Source: an uncultured Rhodospirillales bacterium
GTDB lineage: Bacteria > Pseudomonadota > Alphaproteobacteria > Rhodospirillales > Casp-alpha2
Direction: 5' to 3'
NCBI GenBank assembly: GCA_938074585.1
Contig: CALJEW010000299.1
Span: forward strand, 1-11,446
DNA: 11,446 nt
Part shown: piece by piece, positions 1 to 7,353 of the stretch
Layout of the letters: each line of letters opens with the position of its first letter
Numbering within the stretch: the first letter of the stretch is position 1
Program-made: the position numbers and the translations under genes
The notes under the pieces: generated by a model
What the model saw: the letters and a program-made list of their open reading frames with translations, nothing else
Told to the model about the DNA's origin: nothing
Database searches by the model: none

Positions 1-294
1 AACCTAATAAATGTAAATCTGAATTTGTCCCGGTTATTATATCAATGGGCATTTCCAGCGTTTAAATTAGTAATCTATTCGCAAAACGCCAGTTCCTTCA
101 TGTGGATTTCTAGGCATTTATTTCGTGTATATCAAATGAACTACATTGTTAATATAAACGCAAGGAATTCATTCTACAATGCCCTTTGTGTAAAGACTAA
201 ATATTATATTTTTATTTTCTTCTGTGCGCACACCATCTAAAGGGTTTGAAACCAATGGAGTGTTGCCCTTATTATTAAATTCGTAAGTCTAGGG
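1..294. other. AT-rich stretch without a convincing gene
   Basis: This left edge is clearly richer in A and T than the genes that follow. The longest open frame (25-240, +) begins at a TTG, has no ribosome binding site, and gives a protein rich in F, Y, I and N typical of translated AT-rich spacer, so I do not call it. Its end holds the promoter candidate for the amidase gene. I saw no tRNA, repeat array or strong terminator hairpin. It may also contain the 5' or 3' flank of a gene lying left of the window. Confidence 0.6.
246..275 (+). promoter_or_regulatory. candidate sigma70-type promoter of amiC
   Basis: TTGAAA at 246-251 and TATTAT at 270-275 each differ by one base from the consensus -35 and -10 hexamers and are 18 nt apart. 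Transcription would begin near 282, about 20 nt before the chosen ATG of amiC, leaving room for the AGGG ribosome binding site. In AT-rich DNA such matches also occur by chance, so this is a candidate only. Confidence 0.35.
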
Positions 295-303
295 ATGCAC
301 TAC

Positions 304-1740
304 ATGTGGTATCAAAAAAAAATAATGAACGTCGTTATGGTGGCTCTGGTTGTTATAACCATTGTTGTGCCCTATGAGCGTTCGGCTTTTGCTGCTAGCC
401 CTGTAGTTACCGATGTTCGGGTTTCTCAGCGGGCATCAAAAACCCGAGTTGTTTTCGAATTTACGCGAGACTTGGATTTTAAAGTTTTCATATTGGCTAA
501 CCCACACCGTGTTGTTGTTGATATGCCCGAAGTGGGTTGGCAATTACCAGCTCGGCCTTTGCCCAGTCGCGTTGGGGTGTTTGAGACCTTGCGCTACGGC
601 CTTTATAAGCCGGGAAGTTCAAGGGTTGTAGTCGATTTGCGCAAACCGGCTGTTGTTAAAAAAGCCTTTTTGATGAAGCCCGCTGGGGTGCATAAGTATC
701 GATTGGTGATTGATTTAGCCGGGGCATCGAAGTCTGCATTCTTGCGCCAAATTAAATTACCGCCGATCGAAATCACTCCTGCCGGCAAGGTTGGGTTTGA
801 TGCGCCTAAAGCACCAACACAAAAATTTGCACGTGTTACGGCACCCAAGCCCTCGCAAGTCTCTGGACCAGAAGTCTTAAGCCGGTCATCAATCGTTAAT
901 TCTGTGGCGAAAGCAGCCCTTAGGCTGAAACCGCAAAAGACAAGGAAAAAGAAAAAAGAAGCTGAGTTTATCGATAAGGATATTGAAAAATTAACATTAA
1001 TTTTTCGCCCTGCACCGCGTAAACCTCTAAAAAAATCTCAGAACGTGATCAAGACGATAATTATCGATGCAGGCCACGGTGGCGCAGACCCCGGGACCAT
1101 TGGTCGTTCAGGCATTTATGAAAAGCACATTACATTGGCTATGGCCCGGGAATTGGCCAAAAAATTAAAAGAAGCCGGGCGGTTTAAAGTGGTGATGACC
1201 CGCAATCGCGATATTTTCATTCCTTTGCGAAAACGAGTACAAATTGCCCGCGATGCTGGAGCCAGCTTGTTTATATCGTTGCATGCTGACGCCGTTAAGA
1301 ATCGTAAAATAAGAGGACCTTCTGTTTATACATTGTCTGAGCGGGCATCAGATAAAGAAGCCGCGGCCCTAGCTGAAAAAGAAAATAAATCGGACTTGAT
1401 TGCCGGTATGGATTTATCTCACGAAAGTCAAGAAGTTGCGAATATTTTAATCGATTTAGCTCAGCGTGAATCGATGAACCAGTCGGCGCTGTTTGCGACG
1501 CAATTGGTTACTGATCTTAAGCGGCGGACAAAATTATTGCGCAATACGCACCGATTTGCAGGTTTTGCTGTATTGAAGGCACCGGATATTCCATCTGTAT
1601 TAATCGAAATGGGCTTCTTATCTAACCGTACAGACGAGCGTCTGTTACAGACAGCTAAGTACCGTGAAAAGTTCTCAGGCGGTATTGTTGCTGCTGTTCG
1701 ATCCTATTTTTCAAACGTTGAACAAGCACAAAATCAGTAA
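304..1740 (+). CDS. amiC: N-acetylmuramoyl-L-alanine amidase, AmiC type (AMIN + Amidase_3)
   Basis: Zinc amidase that cuts the bond between N-acetylmuramic acid and L-alanine in periplasmic peptidoglycan, mainly during separation of daughter cells. The chosen start at 304 gives 478 residues. It has AGGG 9 nt upstream, whereas the in-frame ATG at 295 is too close to that site; ATG 325 is a third option. Residues 1-32 form a signal peptide (two lysines, a hydrophobic core, AFA/A cleavage region). An AMIN domain, the peptidoglycan or septum targeting part, covers about 33-150. A basic, proline-rich linker follows, and Amidase_3 runs from about 248 to the end. Zinc ligands are visible as H258 (DAGHGG), E273 (IYEKHI) and H327 (SLHADA); the catalytic glutamate is E435 (IEMGFLSN). 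The segment between H327 and E435 is long, as in AmiB/AmiC enzymes, where a helix blocks the site until an EnvC or NlpD-like activator binds. The family is certain; the symbol is by analogy. Confidence 0.95.
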   Translation: MWYQKKIMNVVMVALVVITIVVPYERSAFAASPVVTDVRVSQRASKTRVVFEFTRDLDFKVFILANPHRVVVDMPEVGWQLPARPLPSRVGVFETLRYGLYKPGSSRVVVDLRKPAVVKKAFLMKPAGVHKYRLVIDLAGASKSAFLRQIKLPPIEITPAGKVGFDAPKAPTQKFARVTAPKPSQVSGPEVLSRSSIVNSVAKAALRLKPQKTRKKKKEAEFIDKDIEKLTLIFRPAPRKPLKKSQNVIKTIIIDAGHGGADPGTIGRSGIYEKHITLAMARELAKKLKEAGRFKVVMTRNRDIFIPLRKRVQIARDAGASLFISLHADAVKNRKIRGPSVYTLSERASDKEAAALAEKENKSDLIAGMDLSHESQEVANILIDLAQRESMNQSALFATQLVTDLKRRTKLLRNTHRFAGFAVLKAPDIPSVLIEMGFLSNRTDERLLQTAKYREKFSGGIVAAVRSYFSNVEQAQNQ

Positions 1741-1773
1741 CGTGCCCTAATTTAGTCAAAGTTATCTCTTAAT

Positions 1774-1794
1774 GGACACCGAAGTACCGGTGCC
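1774..1794. repeat. hairpin after amiC
   Basis: An inverted repeat pairs GG-CACCG with CGGTG-CC around a 6-nt loop, with one bulged A at 1776. It follows the amiC stop by 33 nt and is immediately followed by the tandem palindromes. It has the strength of a terminator stem but no run of T after it on the plus strand, so a factor-independent terminator is not supported. It could be an mRNA 3'-end stabilising stem or part of the repeat element beside it. Confidence 0.5.
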
Positions 1795-1854
1795 ATGTGT
1801 TAGTACACATTCTTAGTATTATGTGTTAGTACACATTCTTAGTATCATGTGTTA
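1795..1854. repeat. 26-bp palindromic tandem repeat, two copies plus a partial
   Basis: Copies at 1795-1820 and 1821-1846 are identical except for the last base (T versus C); a third partial copy of 8 bases starts at 1847. Each copy contains a perfect palindrome, ATGTGT-TAGT-ACACAT (1795-1810 and 1821-1836). The array lies in the amiC-mrcA spacer, 50 to 110 bases before the mrcA start. Palindromic half-sites at a regular spacing would suit a dimeric DNA-binding regulator, but slipped-strand duplication of a single hairpin explains it equally well. Confidence 0.85.
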
Positions 1855-1860
1855 CTAAGA
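1837..1860. repeat. 8-bp perfect inverted repeat ending the array
   Basis: TCTTAGTA at 1837-1844 is the exact reverse complement of TACTAAGA at 1853-1860, with an 8-nt loop. It overlaps the end of repeat copy 2 and the partial copy 3, so the third unit is interrupted and turned into a different hairpin. A weak promoter candidate for mrcA follows (TTACTA at 1852-1857, TATTAT at 1875-1880, 17 nt apart). The -35 part of that candidate would lie inside the right arm of this hairpin. Confidence 0.7.
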
Positions 1861-1905
1861 GCAGCTACAACGCATATTATCGTCTTCTCTTCATAATTAT
1901 AAGTA

Positions 1906-4359
1906 ATGGTTTTCATGGTTCGTGCACTTCTCACAACACTTGGTTTGATTTTGATTCTTGGCGTCATGGGTGCTGGTGGGGCGATTTATATGTTCCAAAA
2001 ATTTGGCCAAGATTTACCAGAACATCGTCAATTAGCCAGCTACGAGCCCCCGGTGATGACCCGTGTTCATGCAGGTGATGGCCGATTGCTTGCAGAGTAC
2101 GCCATTCAAAAACGAGTGTTTGTTCCCTTAACCGCCATACCGAAACGGGTGATTAATGCTTTTTTAGCAGCTGAGGACAAAAACTTTTACGAACATATTG
2201 GTATCGACCCGTTAGGTGTTTTACGCGCTATTATCGTTAATATTAAAAATTTTGGCAAACAACGCCGCATGGTTGGGGCATCAACGATTACTCAGCAGGT
2301 TGCTAAAAACTTCCTTTTGACCAATGAAGTTTCGTGGCGACGAAAAGTCAAAGAAGCGATTTTGGCAATTCGCATTGAAAAGGCCTTGCCTAAAAAACGT
2401 ATACTAGAGCTGTATTTGAATGAAATCTATTTGGGCTTTGGCGCTTACGGGGTGGCCGCGGCGGCGCTGAATTATTTTGATAAATCACTGGATCAGCTTT
2501 CGATCGAAGAAACCGCATTTTTAGCGGCTTTACCCAAAGCACCCAATAATTATCATCCCCACAAAAAACACAAAGCAGCCTTGGACCGGCGCAATTGGGT
2601 GATTGAGCGCATGGCCTTGGCCGGGTTTATTAAGCGTGAACAGGCGGAACTTGCTAAAACTAAGCAGCTAACCGTTTATCCTCGTTCCAAAACTCAATTT
2701 GTCCAAGCCCCGTTTTTTGCCGAAGACGTGCGACGCAAATTGGCAGATCAATACGGCGAAGAAGGTTTGTATAAGGGTGGTCTTTCTGTTCGCACGACGT
2801 TGGACCCGAAGCTCCAAGAAATTGCCAATAAGACCTTACGTGGTGGTCTTATTACCTATGACCGTCGCCACGGATGGCGTGGGCCGTTAGCTGTCTTACC
2901 TGCAGATGCTCGCCTAAACTTGCCCGGCGATTGGAAGCGTGAAATTGCAAGTATTGCGCGCCCGAAGGGGCTGAACGGCTGGAAGATGGCCGCTGTTTTA
3001 GCGACGCATGCTGATTATGCTCATATTGGGCTAGAAGATGGGACAGAAGGGCGCATTCCTTTGCGCGAGCTTTATTGGGCACGGGCTTGGTTGAAGGGTC
3101 AAAAGCGGGGGGCAAAAGTTAAACAGCCCAGTGACGTTCTTAAAGTCGGTGATTTGGTTGCGGTTGAAGTGATTACCAAAGACGATAAAGGTGAGCTTTA
3201 TCCCGAAGGGTTTTATGGACTTCGGCAAATTCCAGATATCAACGGCGGCTTAGTTGCTATTGATCCACACACTGGGCGGGTTTTAGCCATGGCCGGTGGG
3301 TATTCATATGAACTCAGCCAGTTTAATCGAGTTATACAAGCGCGCCGCCAACCTGGGTCCGCCTTTAAACCGTTTGTTTATTTAGCCGCTCTTGATAGTG
3401 GCTTTACTCCATCTACGTTAATTTTGGATGCGCCCTTTGTTATCGATCAGGGGCCGGGGTTACCAAAATGGCGCCCAGCGAACTACGCCAAGAAGTTCTA
3501 CGGCCCATCGACCATGCGTTTGGGGATTGAAAAGTCACGGAACTTAATGACTGTCCGTTTGGCTCAAACCATTGGCATGGACAAAGTTGCTGAATACGCC
3601 AGACGCTTTAATATTGTTGAAAATATGCCTGAAATTCTATCCATGGCGTTGGGTGCGGGTGAAACCACTTTGATGCGAATAACAGCGGGGTATGCCATGC
3701 TGGTCAATGGCGGCAAACAAATCACTCCAACGCTAATCGATCGAATTCAGGACCGCCATGGACGGACGGTGTTTCGCCATGATGAACGGAAGTGTGTACG
3801 CTGTCGGGCTCGTTTTTGGGAATATCAAACGACCCCTGAAATCCCTGATATACGCAAACAATTAACCAATCCAAGCAGTGCTTTTCAAATCGTTGGTATG
3901 TTAGAAGGCGTTGTTGAACGGGGCACAGGGCGCAGAATTAGGGCTGTTGGAAAACCCCTGGGCGGCAAAACTGGAACCACCAACTTAGAACGCGATACGT
4001 GGTTTGTTGGGTTTTCACCTGATTTGGCGGTTGGCGTGTTTGCGGCATTCGATACTCCGTTACCCTTAGGCAAGCGCGAAACGGGATCATCTGTTTCAGC
4101 ACCTATATTCAGAGATTTCATGGCCGCAGCCTTAGCTAAAAAACCATCCATCCCGTTCCGTATTCCACCCGGCGTGCGGATGGTTCAAATTAATGCACGA
4201 ACCGGAAAGCTGGCCCGTGAAGGTGATGAAAATATCATACTTGAAGCCTTTAAACCAGGCACTGAGCCAACTGGCGAAAGCCAGATTTTGGAAGGGCAAT
4301 CGTGGTCACCCAATGGCGGTAGCGTTTCTTCCGCATCGGGAACTGGGGGTTTGTTCTAA
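1906..4359 (+). CDS. mrcA: bifunctional penicillin-binding protein 1A (glycosyltransferase/transpeptidase)
   Basis: Class A PBP, 817 residues, that polymerises lipid II into glycan strands and cross-links the peptides. It is anchored in the inner membrane by one helix (about residues 5-28) with the catalytic domains in the periplasm. The GT51 domain (about 50-225) shows EDKNFYEHIG with catalytic E90, GASTITQQVAKN, the RKVKEA motif and LYLNEIYLG with E173. A linker/OB-like region spans about 310-430. The transpeptidase has all three motifs: S485-A-F-K488 with the acyl-serine, S544-R-N546, and K688-T-G690. A CxxC pair near residue 630 (CVRC) sits in a spot where I recall alphaproteobacterial PBP1A proteins often carrying cysteines. 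The start is uncertain: ATG 1906 and ATG 1915 are both in frame and neither has a clear Shine-Dalgarno sequence. Upstream lies the palindrome cluster. The VOC gene begins right after its tandem TAA TAA stops. Confidence 0.96.
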   Translation: MVFMVRALLTTLGLILILGVMGAGGAIYMFQKFGQDLPEHRQLASYEPPVMTRVHAGDGRLLAEYAIQKRVFVPLTAIPKRVINAFLAAEDKNFYEHIGIDPLGVLRAIIVNIKNFGKQRRMVGASTITQQVAKNFLLTNEVSWRRKVKEAILAIRIEKALPKKRILELYLNEIYLGFGAYGVAAAALNYFDKSLDQLSIEETAFLAALPKAPNNYHPHKKHKAALDRRNWVIERMALAGFIKREQAELAKTKQLTVYPRSKTQFVQAPFFAEDVRRKLADQYGEEGLYKGGLSVRTTLDPKLQEIANKTLRGGLITYDRRHGWRGPLAVLPADARLNLPGDWKREIASIARPKGLNGWKMAAVLATHADYAHIGLEDGTEGRIPLRELYWARAWLKGQKRGAKVKQPSDVLKVGDLVAVEVITKDDKGELYPEGFYGLRQIPDINGGLVAIDPHTGRVLAMAGGYSYELSQFNRVIQARRQPGSAFKPFVYLAALDSGFTPSTLILDAPFVIDQGPGLPKWRPANYAKKFYGPSTMRLGIEKSRNLMTVRLAQTIGMDKVAEYARRFNIVENMPEILSMALGAGETTLMRITAGYAMLVNGGKQITPTLIDRIQDRHGRTVFRHDERKCVRCRARFWEYQTTPEIPDIRKQLTNPSSAFQIVGMLEGVVERGTGRRIRAVGKPLGGKTGTTNLERDTWFVGFSPDLAVGVFAAFDTPLPLGKRETGSSVSAPIFRDFMAAALAKKPSIPFRIPPGVRMVQINARTGKLAREGDENIILEAFKPGTEPTGESQILEGQSWSPNGGSVSSASGTGGLF

Positions 4360-4362
4360 TAA

Positions 4363-5202
4363 ATGCCAACACCACCGAAGCTTGACCACACCGTTATCAA
4401 TGTGGGCTATCAAATGGACGAAGCTCAACAACGCTTTCAGGCTTTAGGCTTTTATCTGACGGAGCGTGGTTTTCATTCTTTCGGTTCAATCAATCACACG
4501 ATGATGTTCGGCACTGATTACTTAGAATTGATTGGATTACCCGCAACGACCAAAGGCAAAATCTCTGGTCGACCCGATGTACAAAACGCTACGATTGGCA
4601 TTAACGGGTTGGTATTCAAATCGGATGATGTGGACGAAACCTATGCCCATTTGCAATCCATCGGCATGGCAGCTGAGCTACCCAAATCGTTTGGTCGTCC
4701 GGTTGAGTTGGATGGGCGTACAAGCCAAGCCAAATTACGCACGGTTACGTTGGCAGCGGATGCGTTTTTGGGTGGGCGAGTTTATTTTTGTGAGCATCTT
4801 ACCCCAGAGCTGGTGTGGCAGCCTGATTGGCATACCCATGATAACGGGGCGACGTCGATGCCAGAATTCACGATTGTTTCAAAATACCCCGAACAAGAAG
4901 CCGAAAAGATAGCCAAGCTTTTACAGTCACATGCGTACGGTGAAGGAGGGAGCCTAAGCGTGCCCCTCGATGACTGCAAAATCACACTCCTATCCCAAGG
5001 AACCTAACAAACCCGCTACGGTGCCCTTGCCAGTCCCATGGGTCAACGAGCCTCAATTTTTGGTGCCATGACTATCCGAACAAATGACCTGAATGCCGTT
5101 CGAGTGGTTGCCAAACAGGCGGGGTTTCCAACAGTCAATAATCCAAATAGCGTCATTATATTCGTACTAAAGTTCGATAGTGTTTTGGAATTTATTGAAT
5201 AG
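4363..5202 (+). pseudogene. glyoxalase-like (VOC superfamily) protein gene, interrupted by an in-frame TAA
   Basis: The first 214 codons (4363-5004) encode a protein of the Glyoxalase_3-like group (PF13468 type). It opens with LDHTVINVG, has an FQALGFYLTERGFHSFGSINH stretch in two parts around the metal or substrate pocket, and YLELIGLP. A TAA at 5005-5007 stops it. The same frame then stays open for 64 codons to TAG at 5200-5202 and reads like the missing C-terminal half of the second VOC module: RYGALASP, a module start at MTIRTNDLNAVRVVAKQAGF, and VLEFIE at the end. Total length with the stop read through would be about 279 residues, close to what I expect for this family. A single nonsense change is the simplest explanation. 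The start ATG directly follows the TAATAA that ends mrcA, so translation was probably coupled. The substrate is unknown. A functional 214-residue product cannot be excluded. Confidence 0.75.
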
Positions 5203-5214
5203 GGACGCGCCCCC

Positions 5215-5490
5215 TTAAATAAGCACGATCAACACCACATACAATAGGCCAGATATCAGAAGTTTGAAGCGGTATTTTTGTCCTTCTGGGGTGGCGTATT
5301 TGGATACGTAGCCGAATAGTCCATATATAAGTTGTACTTTCTCGCCCATACTCGCAGTGTTGTAGGCCATTTTATAAGCGTGGGTTGTTGCGTATACGAC
5401 CTTCATCGATAAGATAATTGATATTAGGACGTTGACGACCAAAAATGTACCAATGGGATAATCGCGCATGAAGCCAAGGATTTCTTCCAT
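5215..5490 (-). CDS. small membrane protein with two predicted helices, unknown function
   Basis: This 91-residue protein is not one I recognise. A hydrophobic helix spans about residues 12-34 and a second about 76-91, reaching the very C-terminus. Between them is a roughly 40-residue tyrosine-rich polar segment (AYKMAYNTASMGEKVQ and YATPEGQKYRFK). The gene begins 5 nt after the prfB stop codon. The sequence AAGGA overlapping that stop (GAAGGATAA) is a well-placed ribosome binding site, so it is probably translated from the prfB message. It converges on the VOC gene with only 12 nt between ends. The good ribosome binding site, ordered hydrophobic pattern and tight spacing argue that it is real. 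It stops with TAA. Confidence 0.7.
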   Translation of the reverse strand: MEEILGFMRDYPIGTFLVVNVLISIILSMKVVYATTHAYKMAYNTASMGEKVQLIYGLFGYVSKYATPEGQKYRFKLLISGLLYVVLIVLI

Positions 5491-5495
5491 AATAT

Positions 5496-6609
5496 TTATC
5501 CTTCCGTCGTGCCTTTAACGCGCTGGGCGAGGGCTGTTTCCATAAATTGGTCTAAGGCACCGTCTAAGACGGCTCCGGTGTTTGATGTTTCTGTTCCCGT
5601 GCGCAAATCTTTGACCATTTGATAAGGTTGCAAAACGTAGGAGCGGATTTGATGGCCCCAGCCGATGTCTGTTTTTGCATCGTGCTCAGCTTGAGATTCG
5701 GCTTCGCGGCGTTGTAATTCTGCTTCATACAAGCGCGCTTTCATCATCTTCATGGCTTCGGCGCGGTTTTTATGTTGGCTTCGGTCATTTTGGCATTGCA
5801 CCACAATTCCCGTCTCAAGGTGGGTTAGTCGAATGGCGCTATCGGTTTTGTTAATGTGCTGACCACCAGCACCAGACGCACGGTAAGTGTCGACACGTAA
5901 ATCTTTGTCTTCAATAACAATATCGATGGCATCATCAACCAGTGGGTAGACCCATGCGGAAGAAAAGCTGGTATGACGGCGGGCGGACGAGTCGTATGGG
6001 CTAATGCGGACCAAGCGGTGAACACCGGATTCTGTTTTCATCCAACCATATGCATTGTGACCACTGATTTTAATAGTGGAAGATTTGATACCGGCTTCTT
6101 CGCCATTGCTTTCTTCTAACCATTCCACCTTATAACCACGAGAATCGGCCCAACGGGTGTACATGCGTAACAGCATTTCGGCCCAGTCTTGGGCTTCTGT
6201 GCCACCAGCGCCGGCGTTGACTTCCAAATAACAATCATTGGCGTCGGCTTCACCTGACAACAGGGTTTCGATTTCAGCCTTATCTGTGCTAACTTTAAGG
6301 GTGGCTATGGCGGCTTCTGCTTCGTTGATGGTATATTGATCGTCTTCCATCTCGCCCATTTTGATCAGCTCGACATTGTCATCAAGCTCTTGGACCATGG
6401 TGTCGATATTTTTAATGTCGGCTTCCAAGCGGTTGCGATCGCGCATCACGATTTGCGCTTTATCGGCGTCGTTCCAAAGTTCTGGGTCTTCTGCTAGGGC
6501 GTTTAATTCTTCGAGCTTTAGCCTTGCTTGGTCATAGTCAAAGATGCCTCCTTAGCAGTTCAATTGACTGCTTGATGTTAGCGGACATCGTATCGATTTC
6601 AGCGCGCAT
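5496..6609 (-). CDS. prfB: peptide chain release factor 2, requires programmed +1 frameshift
   Basis: RF2 recognises UGA and UAA in the ribosomal A site and triggers release of the finished protein. The coding sequence is two pieces on the minus strand: 6609-6541 (23 codons, MRAEIDTMSANIKQ...RRHL), then, after skipping the T at 6540, 6539-5496 (347 codons and TAA), giving 370 residues, normal for RF2. The start ATG at 6609 has GAGGAG 5 nt upstream. Visible motifs are the anticodon tripeptide S203-P-Y205 (SPF in E. coli; SPY is what I know from alphaproteobacteria) and the peptidyl-transferase-centre motif G248-G-Q250. Starting instead at the internal GTG 6449 or ATG 6446 would lose about 53 N-terminal residues and is wrong. 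Expression is self-limiting: low RF2 slows UGA reading and allows the shift. The downstream small membrane protein gene follows at 5 nt. Confidence 0.96.
6537..6554 (-). promoter_or_regulatory. prfB +1 ribosomal frameshift site
   Basis: Reading the minus strand: AGG AGG CAT CTT TGA C. AGGAGG is a perfect internal Shine-Dalgarno, 3 nt before the slippery CTT, which is followed by the UGA stop at 6540-6538 and a C. This is the same arrangement and spacing as the E. coli prfB site (AGGGGG TAT CTT TGA C). The peptidyl-tRNA on CUU slips to UUU, and the next codon read is GAC. Upstream frame and downstream frame both encode RF2-like sequence. Confidence 0.96.
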
Positions 6610-7353
6610 GAGGGCTCCTCGGAAAAAACCGTAAAAAACAAGTTGCTTTCTTTTAACTGGGTCGAAGGGACTGGGCAAGAGAGCAGACGAGGTCTGTTAA
6701 ATAGAAGGCTTTCTGAGTGGAGGGCTAAGCTGTTAGATTAGTATATGGCTTTCGCTCCTTTAAACATTGTTTGGCGGCGGCAAGTTTTGGTAATGGTTTT
6801 GAAATTGTCTTTCCTTCGCTCTTTTTTGCTATTCAAAATTAACGGCTTACCGATGATGGATGAGCTGGTCGGTTAGGACTGCACATATTATGCGTTCGCT
6901 GATTATAAGCTGCAAAATTATCATTTTCCAAAGCCTATGGCTGAAAAGCCTGGGCGGATCATCTGGATGCCCAATGGCTGAGCACTGGGTGTTGGTTCGT
7001 TGGCAATCTGGGATTATCTGTCGTTTTCAGAACGTTTGGTTCCAGTTTTCCTTTCAGGCTTCATTGGCCAAAGTGTTGATCAAATTCTGGAGCGTCTATC
7101 GATGCTTGAGGTGATCAAAAGCAACGAGATTGAGGTCTTCATGGCGACAAGCGCAAGAAGTTTTTTGATGTTTATTTTTACTTTCGGTAGCACATTGTAA
7201 CCATCTTCTGGCTTGTTGGGTTCTACTCCCGGTTCTAGTTTAGTTTCATCAACTGGTGTTGTCATCGCAATGTCTCAATCAATTGTTTTATATTCTTGAC
7301 ACTCGGATCATATGCTAATCTCAGGCTTCATATCTACACCTAAAGATTAAAGG
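6610..7353. other. 744-nt gene-poor stretch between prfB and the DUF455 gene
   Basis: No gene can be called with confidence. The prfB end has a short A/T-rich leader and a perfect 5-bp palindrome with 3-nt loop (CAGAC-GAG-GTCTG, 6684-6696). On the minus strand a weak promoter match for prfB (TTGCCC, 17 nt, TAAAAG) lies about 30-60 nt before its leader. The middle (about 6877-7200, +) has a protein-like frame with stops, listed separately. On the minus strand 7265-7080 there is a 61-codon ATG frame with an acidic, proline-rich start (MTTPVDETKLEPGVEPNKPE) but no clear ribosome binding site. Only one of these two overlapping frames can be meaningful. No terminator hairpin with a T-run was seen after DUF455. 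Confidence 0.6.
6793..7200 (+). pseudogene. possible decayed gene of unknown family
   Basis: One plus-strand frame is open over 136 codons apart from TAG at 6874-6876 and TGA at 6979-6981. The two longer segments read like ordinary protein, for example DYKLQNYHFPKPMAEKPG and ERLVPVFLSGFIGQSVDQ, with a balanced amino-acid mix unlike random spacer. I do not recognise the family. There is no ribosome binding site at ATG 6793. Chance could still produce such a frame, and the last part may only be the shadow of a minus-strand frame at 7265-7080. Confidence 0.22.

Noticed and set aside
25..240. 71-codon plus-strand frame before amiC
   Set aside because: TTG start, no ribosome binding site, and F/Y/I/N-rich translation typical of AT-rich spacer.
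295..303. amiC start at ATG 295
   Set aside because: The AGGG motif directly touches this ATG; spacing is proper only for ATG 304. The difference is three residues.
1741..1794. Rho-independent terminator after amiC
   Set aside because: The stem at 1774-1794 is present, but no T-run follows on the plus strand.
1795..1854. CRISPR array
   Set aside because: The units are directly adjacent with no spacers, and there are only two full copies.
2699..3228. Several open frames on both strands inside mrcA
   Set aside because: They are shadows of the PBP1A reading frame with no ribosome binding sites or recognisable sequence.
5196..5216. Bidirectional terminator between the converging VOC and membrane protein genes
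   Set aside because: Only a 4-bp AGGG/CCCT stem with a long loop and no T-run.
5496..6449. RF2 starting at the internal GTG 6449 as a truncated 317-residue protein
   Set aside because: The frameshift site and the upstream 23-codon frame supply the normal N-terminus and a good ribosome binding site.
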